A stretch of DNA of 64,000 nt from Cardinium endosymbiont cBtQ1 of Bemisia tabaci (GTDB lineage Bacteria; Bacteroidota; Bacteroidia; Cytophagales; Amoebophilaceae): contig NZ_CBQZ010000001.1 in assembly GCF_000689375.1 (NCBI RefSeq), positions 372,001-436,000 on the forward strand, given 5' to 3'. The notes under the pieces were generated by a model. That model was not told where the DNA came from. It saw only the letters and a list, made by a program, of their open reading frames with translations, and ran no database searches. This document shows positions 17,535-26,818 of the stretch, piece after piece. Every line of letters starts with the position of its first letter. The first letter of the stretch is position 1. The position numbers and the translations under genes were made by a program.

Positions 17535-20017
17535 TTTTTTTCCATTATCGGTTCAATCAAATTGCCATCCCAAACTTTGGGATTAGCTATTTTATGTTCT
17601 TGAAGTGCCAGCCGATAGACCTGATCTACAGAATCTACATAGTGAAATATTAGATTTTCACGGTAGATTTTTTTTATTTCTTGTACATCCTTTTTGTTTT
17701 TGCTACTGAGTATAATTTCTTTCATACCTACACGTTTTGCTGCTAGAATTTTTTCTTTAATACCACCTACTGGCAGTACTTCGCCACGTAAGGTAATTTC
17801 CCCTGTCATGGCCAAGCAGTCTTTTACCTTTTTCTGCGTATATAGAGATGCCAATGAAGTAAAAAGAGTAATGCCTGCAGAAGGACCATCTTTAGGAACT
17901 GCCCCAGAAGGAACATGAATGTGTAGATCATAATTTTCAAATACACCATGTGATACATCAAGGTACTGGTCATTGGCTTTTAAGTAAGAAAGGGCTGTCA
18001 TAGCAGATTCCTTCATAACTTCTCCTAGATGACCAGATAAATTAATCCTTCCTTTTCCTTTACTCAAAACAGATTCTATAAAGAGAATTTCACCACCAGC
18101 AGCTGTCCAGGCTAAACCAATTGAGACACCAGGTAAGGATGTGGTTTGATAAGGTGCTTGGTCAAATGGCTCTGGGCCAAGTAAAGTAATAACATCAGTT
18201 GGTTTGATTTTTTTAGTATAAGCTTCCGCTAAAGCAATGGATTTTGCGGCCTTTCTGCAAATATTGGCTATTTGACGAGATAGTTCACGTACGCCAGATT
18301 CGCGCGTATAACTTGCTATAATAGTAGCCAAGGCATCATCTTGTATGGCTAGATCAGTAGATTTAAGGCCATGTTCTTTTCTTTGTTTGGGAAAGAGATA
18401 TTTTTTTGCAATTTCTATCTTTTCTTCTAGAAGATAGCCACTTACTTCAATCACTTCCATTCTGTCCTGTAAAGCAGATGGAATTCGATCCATTGAATTG
18501 GCAGTGGCTACAAATAGAATTTTAGAAAGATCATATGGGACTTCCAAAAAATGGTCGACAAAAGCATTGTTTTGTTCTGAATCTAGCACTTCTAGTAGCG
18601 CAGATGCTGGATCTCCACGCATGCTATCTATTTTATCAATTTCATCTAGCACAATAACTGGATTAGATACACCACTCTTTTGAATGTTATAGATAATTTT
18701 TCCAGCCATTGCACCAATATAGGTTTTTCTATGTCCACGTATTTCCGCCTCATCATTTAGCCCACCTAGTGCAATACGTGCATACTTCCTACCCATTGCT
18801 TTGGCAATAGACTTTCCTAAAGAAGTTTTTCCTACTCCAGGAGGACCGCATAAACATAAAATAGGTCCTTTCATATTTTTTTTTAGCCGTACAACTGCTA
18901 GAAATTCTAAAAGGCGCTCTTTGACTTTTTCAATACCATAGTGGTCTGCATCAAAAATTTTTTTTGCCCGGGTCAGGTCTAAATTGTCTTTGGTATAATG
19001 GTCCCAAGGCAAATCTACGAGCAGCTCTGCATGGTTGATACTAATGGAATAATCTGGACTATGTGGGCTCATCCGTTCAGCTTTTTCCAATGCCTTTTTA
19101 AAATAATTGGCTACTTCTTTAGGCCATTGTTTTTTATTTCCTTTTTCACGTAATGTATCAATTTCATCTGAAACATCATTTTCGCCTAGTTCATCCTGTA
19201 GCACTTTAACCTGTTGCCTTAAGTAATAATCTCGTTGTTGCTGACTAATATCAGAGTGTACTTTATCTTGAATCTCTTTTTTAAGTTCTGAGATTTCTAA
19301 TTCTTTTAAAAGATGCTTTAAGAGCAAATTGGCGCGCTTGGTACTATTGCTTAACTCTAGTAACTTTTGCTTGTAATGGATATCTGTATTTAAATTAGAA
19401 GCCAAAAAATAGGTAAGAAAATCAATACTTTTAATATTGGTTAGCATGGCCTGTGCTTCGCTAGAACCATCAGGTCGAAATTTAAGAATCTTAATCGCTA
19501 CATCTTTTAAGGATTGCATAAGTGCAAGAACTTTTTTGTCTTTTTTATAAGGTTGATCCTTTAGCAGTTGAATAGTAGCTTCTAGTCCTAACGACTCTGT
19601 AAAGACTTGAATGGTCTTAAATTTTTGTTTGCCATGTACCAAAGCAATGGTTTTACCATTTGGTAAATTAATAATTTTAATAATTTTGGCTAGTGTACCT
19701 ATTGGATATACGTCGGTCTGTTTACCTTCAAAATTTTCTGGATTGCGCTGTGCAATGATGCCTAATAGGCCATCTTTTTCATGTATGACTTCTATCAAAT
19801 GCATCGCCTGCCTTTCTTTAACGGCAATAGGGACTACAATGTTAGGAAAAAGAACCATATTACGAAGTGCCAACAAGGGTATTCTACCTTGGGTATGGTC
19901 ACCAGAGAGCTCTTCTTTTTCATCAGAGACAATGAGTTCTACCATACCGCCTATGCCATCTTCACCCCATCCAGAAGCAAGACCTCCATCCATTACTAGT
20001 GATTTGTTGAAGTACAT
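17525..20017 (-). CDS. lon: ATP-dependent protease Lon
   Basis: An 830-residue LonA protease. Order of domains: N-terminal substrate-binding domain (about 45-245), coiled coil, AAA+ domain with Walker A 'GPPGVGKTS' (391-399) and Walker B '[10 protein letters not shown]' (454-463), then the protease domain with the Ser713-Lys756 dyad in 'KDGPSAG' and 'GGIKEKI'. It degrades misfolded and regulatory proteins in the cytoplasm. All catalytic residues are present and the length is normal. A second ATG at residue 9 or 25 is possible, since the first 40 residues are variable. It is the first of a run of three protease genes on the minus strand (lon, rseP, hslU). Confidence 0.97.
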   Translation of the reverse strand: MYFNKSLVMDGGLASGWGEDGIGGMVELIVSDEKEELSGDHTQGRIPLLALRNMVLFPNIVVPIAVKERQAMHLIEVIHEKDGLLGIIAQRNPENFEGKQTDVYPIGTLAKIIKIINLPNGKTIALVHGKQKFKTIQVFTESLGLEATIQLLKDQPYKKDKKVLALMQSLKDVAIKILKFRPDGSSEAQAMLTNIKSIDFLTYFLASNLNTDIHYKQKLLELSNSTKRANLLLKHLLKELEISELKKEIQDKVHSDISQQQRDYYLRQQVKVLQDELGENDVSDEIDTLREKGNKKQWPKEVANYFKKALEKAERMSPHSPDYSISINHAELLVDLPWDHYTKDNLDLTRAKKIFDADHYGIEKVKERLLEFLAVVRLKKNMKGPILCLCGPPGVGKTSLGKSIAKAMGRKYARIALGGLNDEAEIRGHRKTYIGAMAGKIIYNIQKSGVSNPVIVLDEIDKIDSMRGDPASALLEVLDSEQNNAFVDHFLEVPYDLSKILFVATANSMDRIPSALQDRMEVIEVSGYLLEEKIEIAKKYLFPKQRKEHGLKSTDLAIQDDALATIIASYTRESGVRELSRQIANICRKAAKSIALAEAYTKKIKPTDVITLLGPEPFDQAPYQTTSLPGVSIGLAWTAAGGEILFIESVLSKGKGRINLSGHLGEVMKESAMTALSYLKANDQYLDVSHGVFENYDLHIHVPSGAVPKDGPSAGITLFTSLASLYTQKKVKDCLAMTGEITLRGEVLPVGGIKEKILAAKRVGMKEIILSSKNKKDVQEIKKIYRENLIFHYVDSVDQVYRLALQEHKIANPKVWDGNLIEPIMEKNKP

Positions 20018-20127
20018 ATGGTTATAAATGATTTCTAATTTATTTTTTTAGTGTGATCTTATACGATATATGATTGTACACTTAAATACTATGCCAAAAA
20101 GTAAAAATAATATGGGTATAAAACTAC

Positions 20128-21432
20128 TTATAATAGCTTACGAATATCGTTACCCAATGCATAAAGCATAAGTAAAAGCATAAGGATCATGCCGAGTTTT
20201 TGAGTGCTTTGTAAAAATTTATCAGAAAGTTTTCTGCCAGATAGTACTTCATACAATATACATAAAGCATGCCCTCCATCTAATGCTGGAATAGGCAGCA
20301 AGTTCATTAAACCAATCGTGATGGATAATAAGGCAACTAGGGTCCAAAATTTATATCCAATAAATTCATTGCCAAAATTTTGGGCGATGCTAATCGGACC
20401 ACCTAAGGATTTTTTTAAAGCAAGTTTGCCTGTCATTAATTTCCATATGGTTAAAAAATGGCATTGCATCAACTCTAAAGCTTTTTTTAGGCCAATGGGA
20501 ATAGATGCTATAAATGAATAATCTAGTTGCCTATATTTAGGCTGAGCCCATTCAATACCTAATCTTTGTTGATCTATCTGAACCTGAGTAACCATTTTTA
20601 TGCCATTCCGCAAGTAGACTAGTTCAACTGTTTTATCCAAACAAGTTTCAACTATCCTTATTAAGTCATATACATCAAGGGTAGATTGGCCAGCTAGTTT
20701 AATAATTTGGTCTCCAATCATTAGGCCTGCTAGGGTAGCACTACTGTTTGGGCGAACGGCGTGAATCACGCAAGGGAAAATGGGCCTTATAAAAAAATCT
20801 TTTTGTATATCTGATACGTTTTCTAGGACATTTTCTGGAATGGGTAGTGTGAGTGACTGACCATCTCTGTTGATAGTATAATAGCTTTTACTACGGAGTA
20901 AAAAGCTGGGTGATAAAACATCATTAAAATCATCAAAATTTTTTCCATTTATTTTCATAATTTTATCCCCTCTTTTAAAACCTATTTTTTTAGCTAGTGC
21001 ACTTGGTATGATCCCATATTTATTTACTTCATCTTTAGGTAAATAGGTGTTGCCCATTATATAGGTTAAACCAATCCATATGCATATGCCACTGAGTAGG
21101 TTAAAGATAATACCACCCAATATAGTGAGGCACCGTTGCCAGGCTGGCTTTGAACGAAATTCCCAGGGTTGTGGACTATTTTGCAAATGATCAATCGCCA
21201 ATGATTCATCCACCATACCTGCAATCTGAACAGCTCCACCTAAAGGAATTGATCCTAAGGCATATTCTGTTTCCCCCCACCTAACTTTAAATAGTTTAGG
21301 AGGGAATCCAATCATATAGCTATTGACCCGCATTTTAAATAGCTTAGCAAAAAGCAAATGGCCCAATTCATGTATACCAACTATGATGAATAGAGCCGCT
21401 AAAAATTGAGTTGCTTTAATAAAAAAGGCCAT
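20128..21432 (-). CDS. rseP: RIP metalloprotease RseP (site-2 protease)
   Basis: A 434-residue membrane zinc protease. The N-terminal membrane segment holds HELGH (HExxH; residues 21-25 from the chosen start). Two PDZ-like regions lie in the periplasmic middle, and 'NLLPIPALDGGH', with the third zinc ligand, is near residue 385. The C terminus has further membrane segments. The family cuts membrane-bound anti-sigma factors and other single-pass proteins within the bilayer. The start is placed at MAFFIKATQ; an ATG four codons upstream (21444) is also possible. It lies between hslU and lon on the same strand. Confidence 0.94.
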   Translation of the reverse strand: MAFFIKATQFLAALFIIVGIHELGHLLFAKLFKMRVNSYMIGFPPKLFKVRWGETEYALGSIPLGGAVQIAGMVDESLAIDHLQNSPQPWEFRSKPAWQRCLTILGGIIFNLLSGICIWIGLTYIMGNTYLPKDEVNKYGIIPSALAKKIGFKRGDKIMKINGKNFDDFNDVLSPSFLLRSKSYYTINRDGQSLTLPIPENVLENVSDIQKDFFIRPIFPCVIHAVRPNSSATLAGLMIGDQIIKLAGQSTLDVYDLIRIVETCLDKTVELVYLRNGIKMVTQVQIDQQRLGIEWAQPKYRQLDYSFIASIPIGLKKALELMQCHFLTIWKLMTGKLALKKSLGGPISIAQNFGNEFIGYKFWTLVALLSITIGLMNLLPIPALDGGHALCILYEVLSGRKLSDKFLQSTQKLGMILMLLLMLYALGNDIRKLL

Positions 21433-21570
21433 ATAGTGCAGCAATTATTATGTTAATCTTACTAGGAAGTAGTGCTTAAATATAAGCAAAAAATAGCACA
21501 TAGGCCTTGAATAGATGGTCTATGTTGCGCAATAGAGGCTACAAAAAAAGCAGTTTGAAAGTAGCATGGA

Positions 21571-22941
21571 TTATAAAATATACGCACTAAGGTCTTTTTG
21601 TTTTATTAAGTCAGCCAGCACTTCTTGGACCATTTTTTTGGTGATGGTAATGGCCGTATCGGGCCTAATGGTATCTGGAACATCAAATAAAATAGGCGTT
21701 AATAGATGGCTCATTACAGTTTGCAACCTCCTGGCACCAATATTTTCTATCTCTTCATTGAGGAGATAGGCAGTGGCGGCAATTTCTTGTTTGGCTTCTG
21801 GGCTAAAATCTAGCCTAACGTTTTCTACTGCTAACAGTGCTTGATACTGGATGGGTAATGCACTTTTAGGTTCATCTAGAATCTTATAAAAATCCTTTTG
21901 TGAAAGATTTTCTAAAGTCACACGAATGGGAAACCGACCTTGTAATTCTGGAATAAGGTCAGATGGTTTAGCCATATGAAAAGCACCTGCCCCAATAAAA
22001 AGAATATGATCTGTCTGAATGGGGCCATGTTTGGTCTGTACTGTACTGCCTTCTACAATGGGTAAAAGATCACGCTGAACGCCTTCCCGACTTACGCCTG
22101 GACCATTTCCTTGACCAGCCTGGGCAATTTTATCTATTTCATCTATAAAAATAATGCCCGAATGGCTAGCCCTTGCTAAGGCTTCTTCTTTAACCGCATT
22201 CATATCAATGAGCTTGGCTGTTTCCTCTGTCAATAGCAAGGCACGTGCCTCTGCAATAGTCACTTTCCTTTTTTTAGTTTGTTTGGGTAAAAAACTGCTC
22301 AGCATATCCTGAAAATTCATTACAAATCCTTCTTCCATGGCAGGACTAGCCCCTAGACTATTTATATTACCCGCTGGAATAGTCTTGGTTATTTTAATTT
22401 CTATTTGTTGTTGATCCAGTAGACCACTTCTTAATTTTTCACGAAAGCGTTCCCGCGTAGTATGGCTGCTTTGTGTAGTATCTAAAGAAGTCTCTTCACT
22501 TTTTTTTTGTTGAAAGGGAGGAAGCAATATATCTAAAATAATCTCTTCTACTTGTTCAATGGCTTTATGCTGGATTATTTCGACTTTTTCTGACTTTACC
22601 ATGGCTACAGCACGTTCCACTAAATCCCTTACCATACTCTCTACATCACGCCCTACATAGCCTACTTCTGTAAATTTGGAGGCTTCTACTTTCAGAAAAG
22701 GAACTTTTGCAATTTTGGCCAATCGCCTAGCTATTTCTGTTTTGCCTACCCCAGTCGGTCCAATCATTAAGATATTATTTGGCACAATATCTTCCTTTAA
22801 GGCTCCTGTAACCTGCATTCTGCGCCATCTATTCCGCAAGGCAACGGCCACATTGCGTTTGGCTGCTGCTTGGCCGATAATATATTTATCGAGTTTTTTT
22901 ACAATTTCTCTAGGTGTAAGGGTATCGGGATCATTTGACAT
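21571..22941 (-). CDS. hslU: ATP-dependent protease ATPase subunit HslU
   Basis: A 456-residue Clp/Hsp100-type unfoldase. It begins with 'LTPREIVKKLDKYIIGQ', has Walker A 'GPTGVGKTE' (61-69), the inserted I-domain (about 110-240) and Walker B 'GIIFIDEIDKI'. The C-terminal tail 'KDLSAYIL' matches the segment that docks into and activates the HslV peptidase. No hslV gene lies beside it: the upstream neighbour is 194 bp away and encodes an ABC ATPase, and downstream is rseP. The intact docking tail suggests that HslV is encoded elsewhere in the genome. Confidence 0.96.
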   Translation of the reverse strand: MSNDPDTLTPREIVKKLDKYIIGQAAAKRNVAVALRNRWRRMQVTGALKEDIVPNNILMIGPTGVGKTEIARRLAKIAKVPFLKVEASKFTEVGYVGRDVESMVRDLVERAVAMVKSEKVEIIQHKAIEQVEEIILDILLPPFQQKKSEETSLDTTQSSHTTRERFREKLRSGLLDQQQIEIKITKTIPAGNINSLGASPAMEEGFVMNFQDMLSSFLPKQTKKRKVTIAEARALLLTEETAKLIDMNAVKEEALARASHSGIIFIDEIDKIAQAGQGNGPGVSREGVQRDLLPIVEGSTVQTKHGPIQTDHILFIGAGAFHMAKPSDLIPELQGRFPIRVTLENLSQKDFYKILDEPKSALPIQYQALLAVENVRLDFSPEAKQEIAATAYLLNEEIENIGARRLQTVMSHLLTPILFDVPDTIRPDTAITITKKMVQEVLADLIKQKDLSAYIL

Positions 22942-23134
22942 AGTTATAATAATTGGTTCGGTCTATATAAATTATTTTGTTTGATGGCAATATATTTTAT
23001 TTTTTTTACCTAAAAAACTATTAAGCGCACCCTATGGGGATGCAACGGTGAACATACAATAACTTACAGGTTACATAGAACCGATTCTACTTCTACTCTA
23101 TATAACCCAAACGGTGGAGTGCTATACGCAAAAC

Positions 23135-23899
23135 CTATAACCGGCACTTATTGGAAGAGGCCTTGAAGCAGGTGAATCTACTATGATAGGTTGTTTCGAG
23201 CAAACCAGCTGTAAAGACCTTTTTTGTATCACCGGCAGCTATAAGTTTATGGTTGAGCAAGACTAGCCAGTCAAAATAACTATCTACTGACCCCAAATCA
23301 TGGTGTACAACGACAATGGTTTTTCCTGCTGCCACCATATTTTTTAAGAGTGCAATAACAATTTTTTCTGTAGTAATATCTATACCTGTAAAAGGTTCAT
23401 CCATAAAATATAAGACTGCATCTTGTGCCAGCGCCCTAGCTAAAAACACTCTTTGTTGTTGCCCTCCAGATAGTTCGCCAATTTGTCGTTTGGCAAGATG
23501 TGCGATACCTAATTCTTCTAAGCACTGCATAGCTATTGCTTTGTCTTTTTTATTGGGCCGTTCAAAAAAACTTAATCTACTATACCTGCCCAAAAGGGCA
23601 ATATCAAATACAGAAGCAGGGAAATCCCAATCTACTGATTCTTTTTGAGGCACATAACTGATCTGTCTTCTTACCTTGTGGATAGATGACCCCAATAGCT
23701 TTATCTCACCCTGTTGATAAGGAATAAGCCCCATAGCAGCCTTCAATAGAGTAGATTTACCTGCCCCATTGGGACCTATTATTCCAATGATTTTATGTGA
23801 TGGTAGATCAAAACCAACTTTTTCCAACACAACCTTGCTATTTGCATAGGAAACAGATAAATCTTTTATCTGTACAATTTGCTTGTCTGTTTGTATCAT
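23135..23899 (-). CDS. Metal (Mn/Zn/Fe-type) ABC transporter ATP-binding protein
   Basis: A 254-residue ATPase from the ATG at 23899. Walker A is 'GPNGAGKST', the ABC signature is 'LSGGQQQRV' and Walker B is 'VLYFMDEPF'. The Q-loop region 'SYVPQKESVDWDFPASVFD' is typical of the TroB/MntB/ZnuC family of metal transporters. The start two bases after the stop of the binding-protein gene, with an AAGG ribosome site overlapping that stop, indicates strong coupling; an upstream ATG 18 codons earlier would overlap the neighbour and is not favoured. No permease gene follows: the next gene downstream on this strand is hslU after 194 bp without a readable frame. Confidence 0.93.
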   Translation of the reverse strand: MIQTDKQIVQIKDLSVSYANSKVVLEKVGFDLPSHKIIGIIGPNGAGKSTLLKAAMGLIPYQQGEIKLLGSSIHKVRRQISYVPQKESVDWDFPASVFDIALLGRYSRLSFFERPNKKDKAIAMQCLEELGIAHLAKRQIGELSGGQQQRVFLARALAQDAVLYFMDEPFTGIDITTEKIVIALLKNMVAAGKTIVVVHHDLGSVDSYFDWLVLLNHKLIAAGDTKKVFTAGLLETTYHSRFTCFKASSNKCRL

Positions 23900-23901
23900 C
23901 C

Positions 23902-24858
23902 TTATTTCAGTGCATTTACAATCGTGGTAGTATTGGCGCCAACCATGCCACAATAAGTGGCTGCTAAAGTATCAGGCGCACCAAGTGCATCGGAGTAAAG
24001 GTACCCTCCTATCTCTACCTTATATCCATAATGGGCACAACCTTCTAATACAGCTCGCATCGATCTATCTGAAACAGAAGTCTCAAAAAAAACTGCTTTA
24101 ATATTTCGTGCTATAATAAGGGATACAATACGTTTAATATCTTTTAAGCCACATTCCGATATAGTAGAAATTCCTTGTAAGCCAACTACTTCTATATTAT
24201 AGGCCTTCCCAAAATAACCAAAAGCATCATGTGCAGTGATTAATACCCGTTGCTTAAAGGGAATAGACTGAATTTGCGCAGTGACGGCTTGATGTAATGC
24301 TTCTAATGTTTCCATATAAACCAATGTATTTTTTTGATAGTAAGCCGCTGATTCAGGTCTTGCTTCTTGTAACTTTTGACTAATAAAACCAACCACCTGT
24401 TGCCATAGTTGTACATCAAACCAGATATGAGGATCTATACCAATAGAACATATATCGTCAAACAATAGTTGTTTTGGGATAAGCGCATCACTAACGGCAT
24501 ACGTTTTTTTTTCTTTGGCCATTTTTTGCAATAAGTCAGTCATTTTACCTTCTAAATCAAGGCCATGATAAAAAATTATATGTGCATGTCTAAGCTGTTG
24601 AATATCTTTTTGAGTAGTTTGATAGATATGAGGATCTATACCAGGGCCCATTAAGCTGACTACTTGCGCATCGCCTTTTACAATATTTCTAACGGCATCT
24701 TCCAATATACTTGTAGTGGTTAAAATAACAAATGGTTCATCTGAAGTAGTGCAGGAAGAGGATAAAATCAAACAAAAAAATAGACAAACAGTGGTATACA
24801 TATTGGATGATATGAATCCAGTGAGATTGGCCAGCATAGAGAATAGTATATTTAACAC
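23902..24858 (-). CDS. Metal-binding lipoprotein of an ABC transporter, TroA/ZnuA family (paralogue 1)
   Basis: A 318-residue cluster A-I binding protein. A lipobox ends at Cys36 ('LSSSC'). The predicted metal ligands are His77 ('GIDPHIY'), His144 ('IDPHIWFDV'), His210 ('ITAHDAFGYFG') and Asp290 ('LYSDALG'), the order found in TroA, MntC and ZnuA. The long His-rich loop of zinc-specific ZnuA is absent, which leans towards Mn or Fe, but specificity cannot be read from sequence alone. A start at Met20 (24801) would give a more typical signal peptide. It is a close tandem copy of the upstream gene and is coupled to the ATPase. Confidence 0.92.
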   Translation of the reverse strand: MLNILFSMLANLTGFISSNMYTTVCLFFCLILSSSCTTSDEPFVILTTTSILEDAVRNIVKGDAQVVSLMGPGIDPHIYQTTQKDIQQLRHAHIIFYHGLDLEGKMTDLLQKMAKEKKTYAVSDALIPKQLLFDDICSIGIDPHIWFDVQLWQQVVGFISQKLQEARPESAAYYQKNTLVYMETLEALHQAVTAQIQSIPFKQRVLITAHDAFGYFGKAYNIEVVGLQGISTISECGLKDIKRIVSLIIARNIKAVFFETSVSDRSMRAVLEGCAHYGYKVEIGGYLYSDALGAPDTLAATYCGMVGANTTTIVNALK

Positions 24859-25030
24859 TTTATTGATTGAGCCATGATCGTTATAGATTACTAAGTCTTT
24901 CCTGCTGCTTAGATAAGCCGACCCAATATTGCTTCGTTTATAATTTTATACGAGAGACAATGCAAAGCTAACTTTTTCCCTATAATTTTACTATTTGTAG
25001 CAGTAATTTATTTTCACTTTATGGTTGCCT

Positions 25031-25969
25031 TTAGATTGTATCTTTTTTAAGTGCATTAATAATTGTTATGGTATTCGTGCGAATCATTCCACAATAGCTT
25101 CCTTCTACCGTATTAGGTGCACCAAGTGCATCTGAATAGAGGTACCCTCCTATCGCTACCTTATGTCCATAATGGGCACAACCTTCTAATACAGCTCGCA
25201 TCGATTTATCTGAAACAGAGGTCTCAAAAAAAATTGCTTTAATATTTCGCTTTATAATAAGCGATACAATACGTTTAATGTCTTTTAATCCACACTCGGA
25301 TGCAGTAGAAATTCCTTGTAAACCAACTACTTCTATATCATAAGCCTTGCCAAAGTAACCAAAAGCATCATGTGCGGTAATCAATACCCGTTGTTGCTTT
25401 GGAATGGATTGAATGTGGCGTGTAACTGATTGATGTAATGCCTCTAAGATCCCTAAGTAGGCTATTGTATTGTCTTGATAATAGGCTGCTGACTCAGGCC
25501 TTGCTGCTTGGAGTTTTTGACTGATAAAACGAACTACCTCCTTCCATATACTTACATCAAACCAGATATGAGGGTCTACACCAAGCGTACCATCATATAG
25601 TAGCTGTGTTTGATTGAGCGCGTCACCAACGGCATAAACTTGTCTTTGTTGAGCCATTCCTTTTAATAAATTAGTCATTTTACCTTCTAAATCAAGACCA
25701 TTATAAAATACTATATCGGCATGTTTAAGCTGTTGTACATCTTTCTGAGTAGTTTGATAGGTATGGGGATCTATACCAGGCCCCATTAAGCTTATTACAC
25801 GTGCGTCCTCTTTAACAATGTTTTTAACCGCATCTCCCAGCATACCTGTGGTGGTTAAAATGGTAAACGGTTCATCCGTATCACTGGTACAGGAAAATAG
25901 GGTTAAACAAAAAAACAAATAAAAAATCTTATATCTATTCAAGGAGAGATATGTTATAGAAATAACCAT
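25031..25969 (-). CDS. Metal-binding lipoprotein of an ABC transporter, TroA/ZnuA family (paralogue 2)
   Basis: A 312-residue paralogue of the next downstream gene, with nearly the same ligand set ('GIDPHTY', 'VDPHIWFDV', 'ITAHDAFGYFG', 'LYSDALG') and a lipobox at Cys27 ('TLFSC'). Long blocks are almost identical at DNA level to paralogue 1, so the duplication is recent or maintained by gene conversion; the signal peptides differ. It starts 12 bp after the DtxR-type regulator and is probably the first structural gene of the operon. A 172-bp gap separates it from paralogue 1. Two binding proteins served by one ATPase may differ in metal preference or dose. Confidence 0.92.
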   Translation of the reverse strand: MVISITYLSLNRYKIFYLFFCLTLFSCTSDTDEPFTILTTTGMLGDAVKNIVKEDARVISLMGPGIDPHTYQTTQKDVQQLKHADIVFYNGLDLEGKMTNLLKGMAQQRQVYAVGDALNQTQLLYDGTLGVDPHIWFDVSIWKEVVRFISQKLQAARPESAAYYQDNTIAYLGILEALHQSVTRHIQSIPKQQRVLITAHDAFGYFGKAYDIEVVGLQGISTASECGLKDIKRIVSLIIKRNIKAIFFETSVSDKSMRAVLEGCAHYGHKVAIGGYLYSDALGAPNTVEGSYCGMIRTNTITIINALKKDTI

Positions 25970-25981
25970 CTTATTACAATA

Positions 25982-26641
25982 TTATAGCGTGATTAAAATA
26001 TTATCTGTTATTTTACGAGATATATTAATTTTATATTGGTTATCAATAGTTACATCCATAGATTCATCAAATTTAATCTTTTCAATAACGGTCATTTTAG
26101 CTCCTAAATAGATGTTTCTTTTACCAAGGTATTGTAAAAAGGCAACGGAATCATCTTTAATGGCACTTATTATACCACTTGTGCCTTCAGCTACATCTGT
26201 CATCAATAGTCTAGGCTTGGTTACAATCTTTCCATCTGCATTTGGAATTACTATTCCATGGGGATTACAATATGGGTTACCTAGAAAATGGTCCAATCGA
26301 TCTATGAGTATATCAGAATCAATATGCTCTAGTTGCTCTGCTATTTCATGTATTTCATTCCATCCAAATTTTAATTTTTCTACTAAGAAAACTTCCCAAA
26401 GTAAATGTTTGCGTAAAATTTTTATAGCCGATTGTTTTCCTGTTTCTGTCAAGGTTACGCCCTGATATTTTCTGTAAACCACCAAGCCTTTATGATGTAG
26501 TTTTTGCATCATATCGGTAATCGAGGCAGCACGGGTACGTAAAAGTTCAGCCATAGCAGTAGTTGAAACCAACCTTTCTTCCCCTTCCGAGAGCATATAA
26601 ATCGCTTTTAAGTAGTTCTCTTCTGCATGTGTATGTTTCAT
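25982..26641 (-). CDS. DtxR/MntR-family metal-dependent repressor
   Basis: A 219-residue regulator. The N-terminal winged helix ('AEENYLKAIYMLSEG', 'LRTRAASITDMMQKLHHKGL', 'YQGVTLTETGKQSA') binds DNA. The dimerisation domain follows, with metal-ligand candidates in 'HLLWEVFL', 'EIAEQLEHIDSD' and 'GNPYCNPHG'. A C-terminal FeoA/SH3-like domain (about 145-219) is present, as in DtxR, IdeR and SirR. In the presence of Mn or Fe such proteins repress uptake genes. It is the first gene of the metal-uptake operon, 12 bp before paralogue 2, and its upstream region has two matching operators, so autoregulation is likely. Confidence 0.9.
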   Translation of the reverse strand: MKHTHAEENYLKAIYMLSEGEERLVSTTAMAELLRTRAASITDMMQKLHHKGLVVYRKYQGVTLTETGKQSAIKILRKHLLWEVFLVEKLKFGWNEIHEIAEQLEHIDSDILIDRLDHFLGNPYCNPHGIVIPNADGKIVTKPRLLMTDVAEGTSGIISAIKDDSVAFLQYLGKRNIYLGAKMTVIEKIKFDESMDVTIDNQYKINISRKITDNILITL

Positions 26642-26657
26642 ACCTCTATTGGATAGA

Positions 26658-26697
26658 TTTAGACAAATTTAAATAATTTTTTAGACAAACCTAAAAA
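26658..26697. promoter_or_regulatory. Two DtxR/MntR-type operators upstream of the metal-uptake operon
   Basis: TTTAGACAAACCTAAA (26680-26695) is an interrupted palindrome with TTTAG and CTAAA arms, extended by T and A runs. TTTAGACAAATTTAAA (26658-26673) is a weaker copy with the same left arm. Their centres are 22 bp apart, about two helical turns, so two repressor dimers could sit on one face. The nearer site is only 17 bp from the regulator's start codon, where binding would block transcription or initiation. Confidence 0.65.
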
Positions 26698-26818
26698 TTA
26701 ATTTAAATAAAGATAAATGCTGGATTATATTATTTTATAAACTGATTATCAATTTAAAAATTTATAAAATGTATGTATACATGATTGTATAACCAATCTA
26801 CTAAATCAAATCTTATAA

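Noticed and set aside
19611-20027. 138-codon plus-strand frame opposite lon
   Set aside because: Antisense shadow of a clearly coding gene with all protease and ATPase motifs on the minus strand.
22942-23134. Search for a permease remnant after the ABC ATPase
   Set aside because: All three minus-strand frames have frequent stops and no membrane-like stretch.
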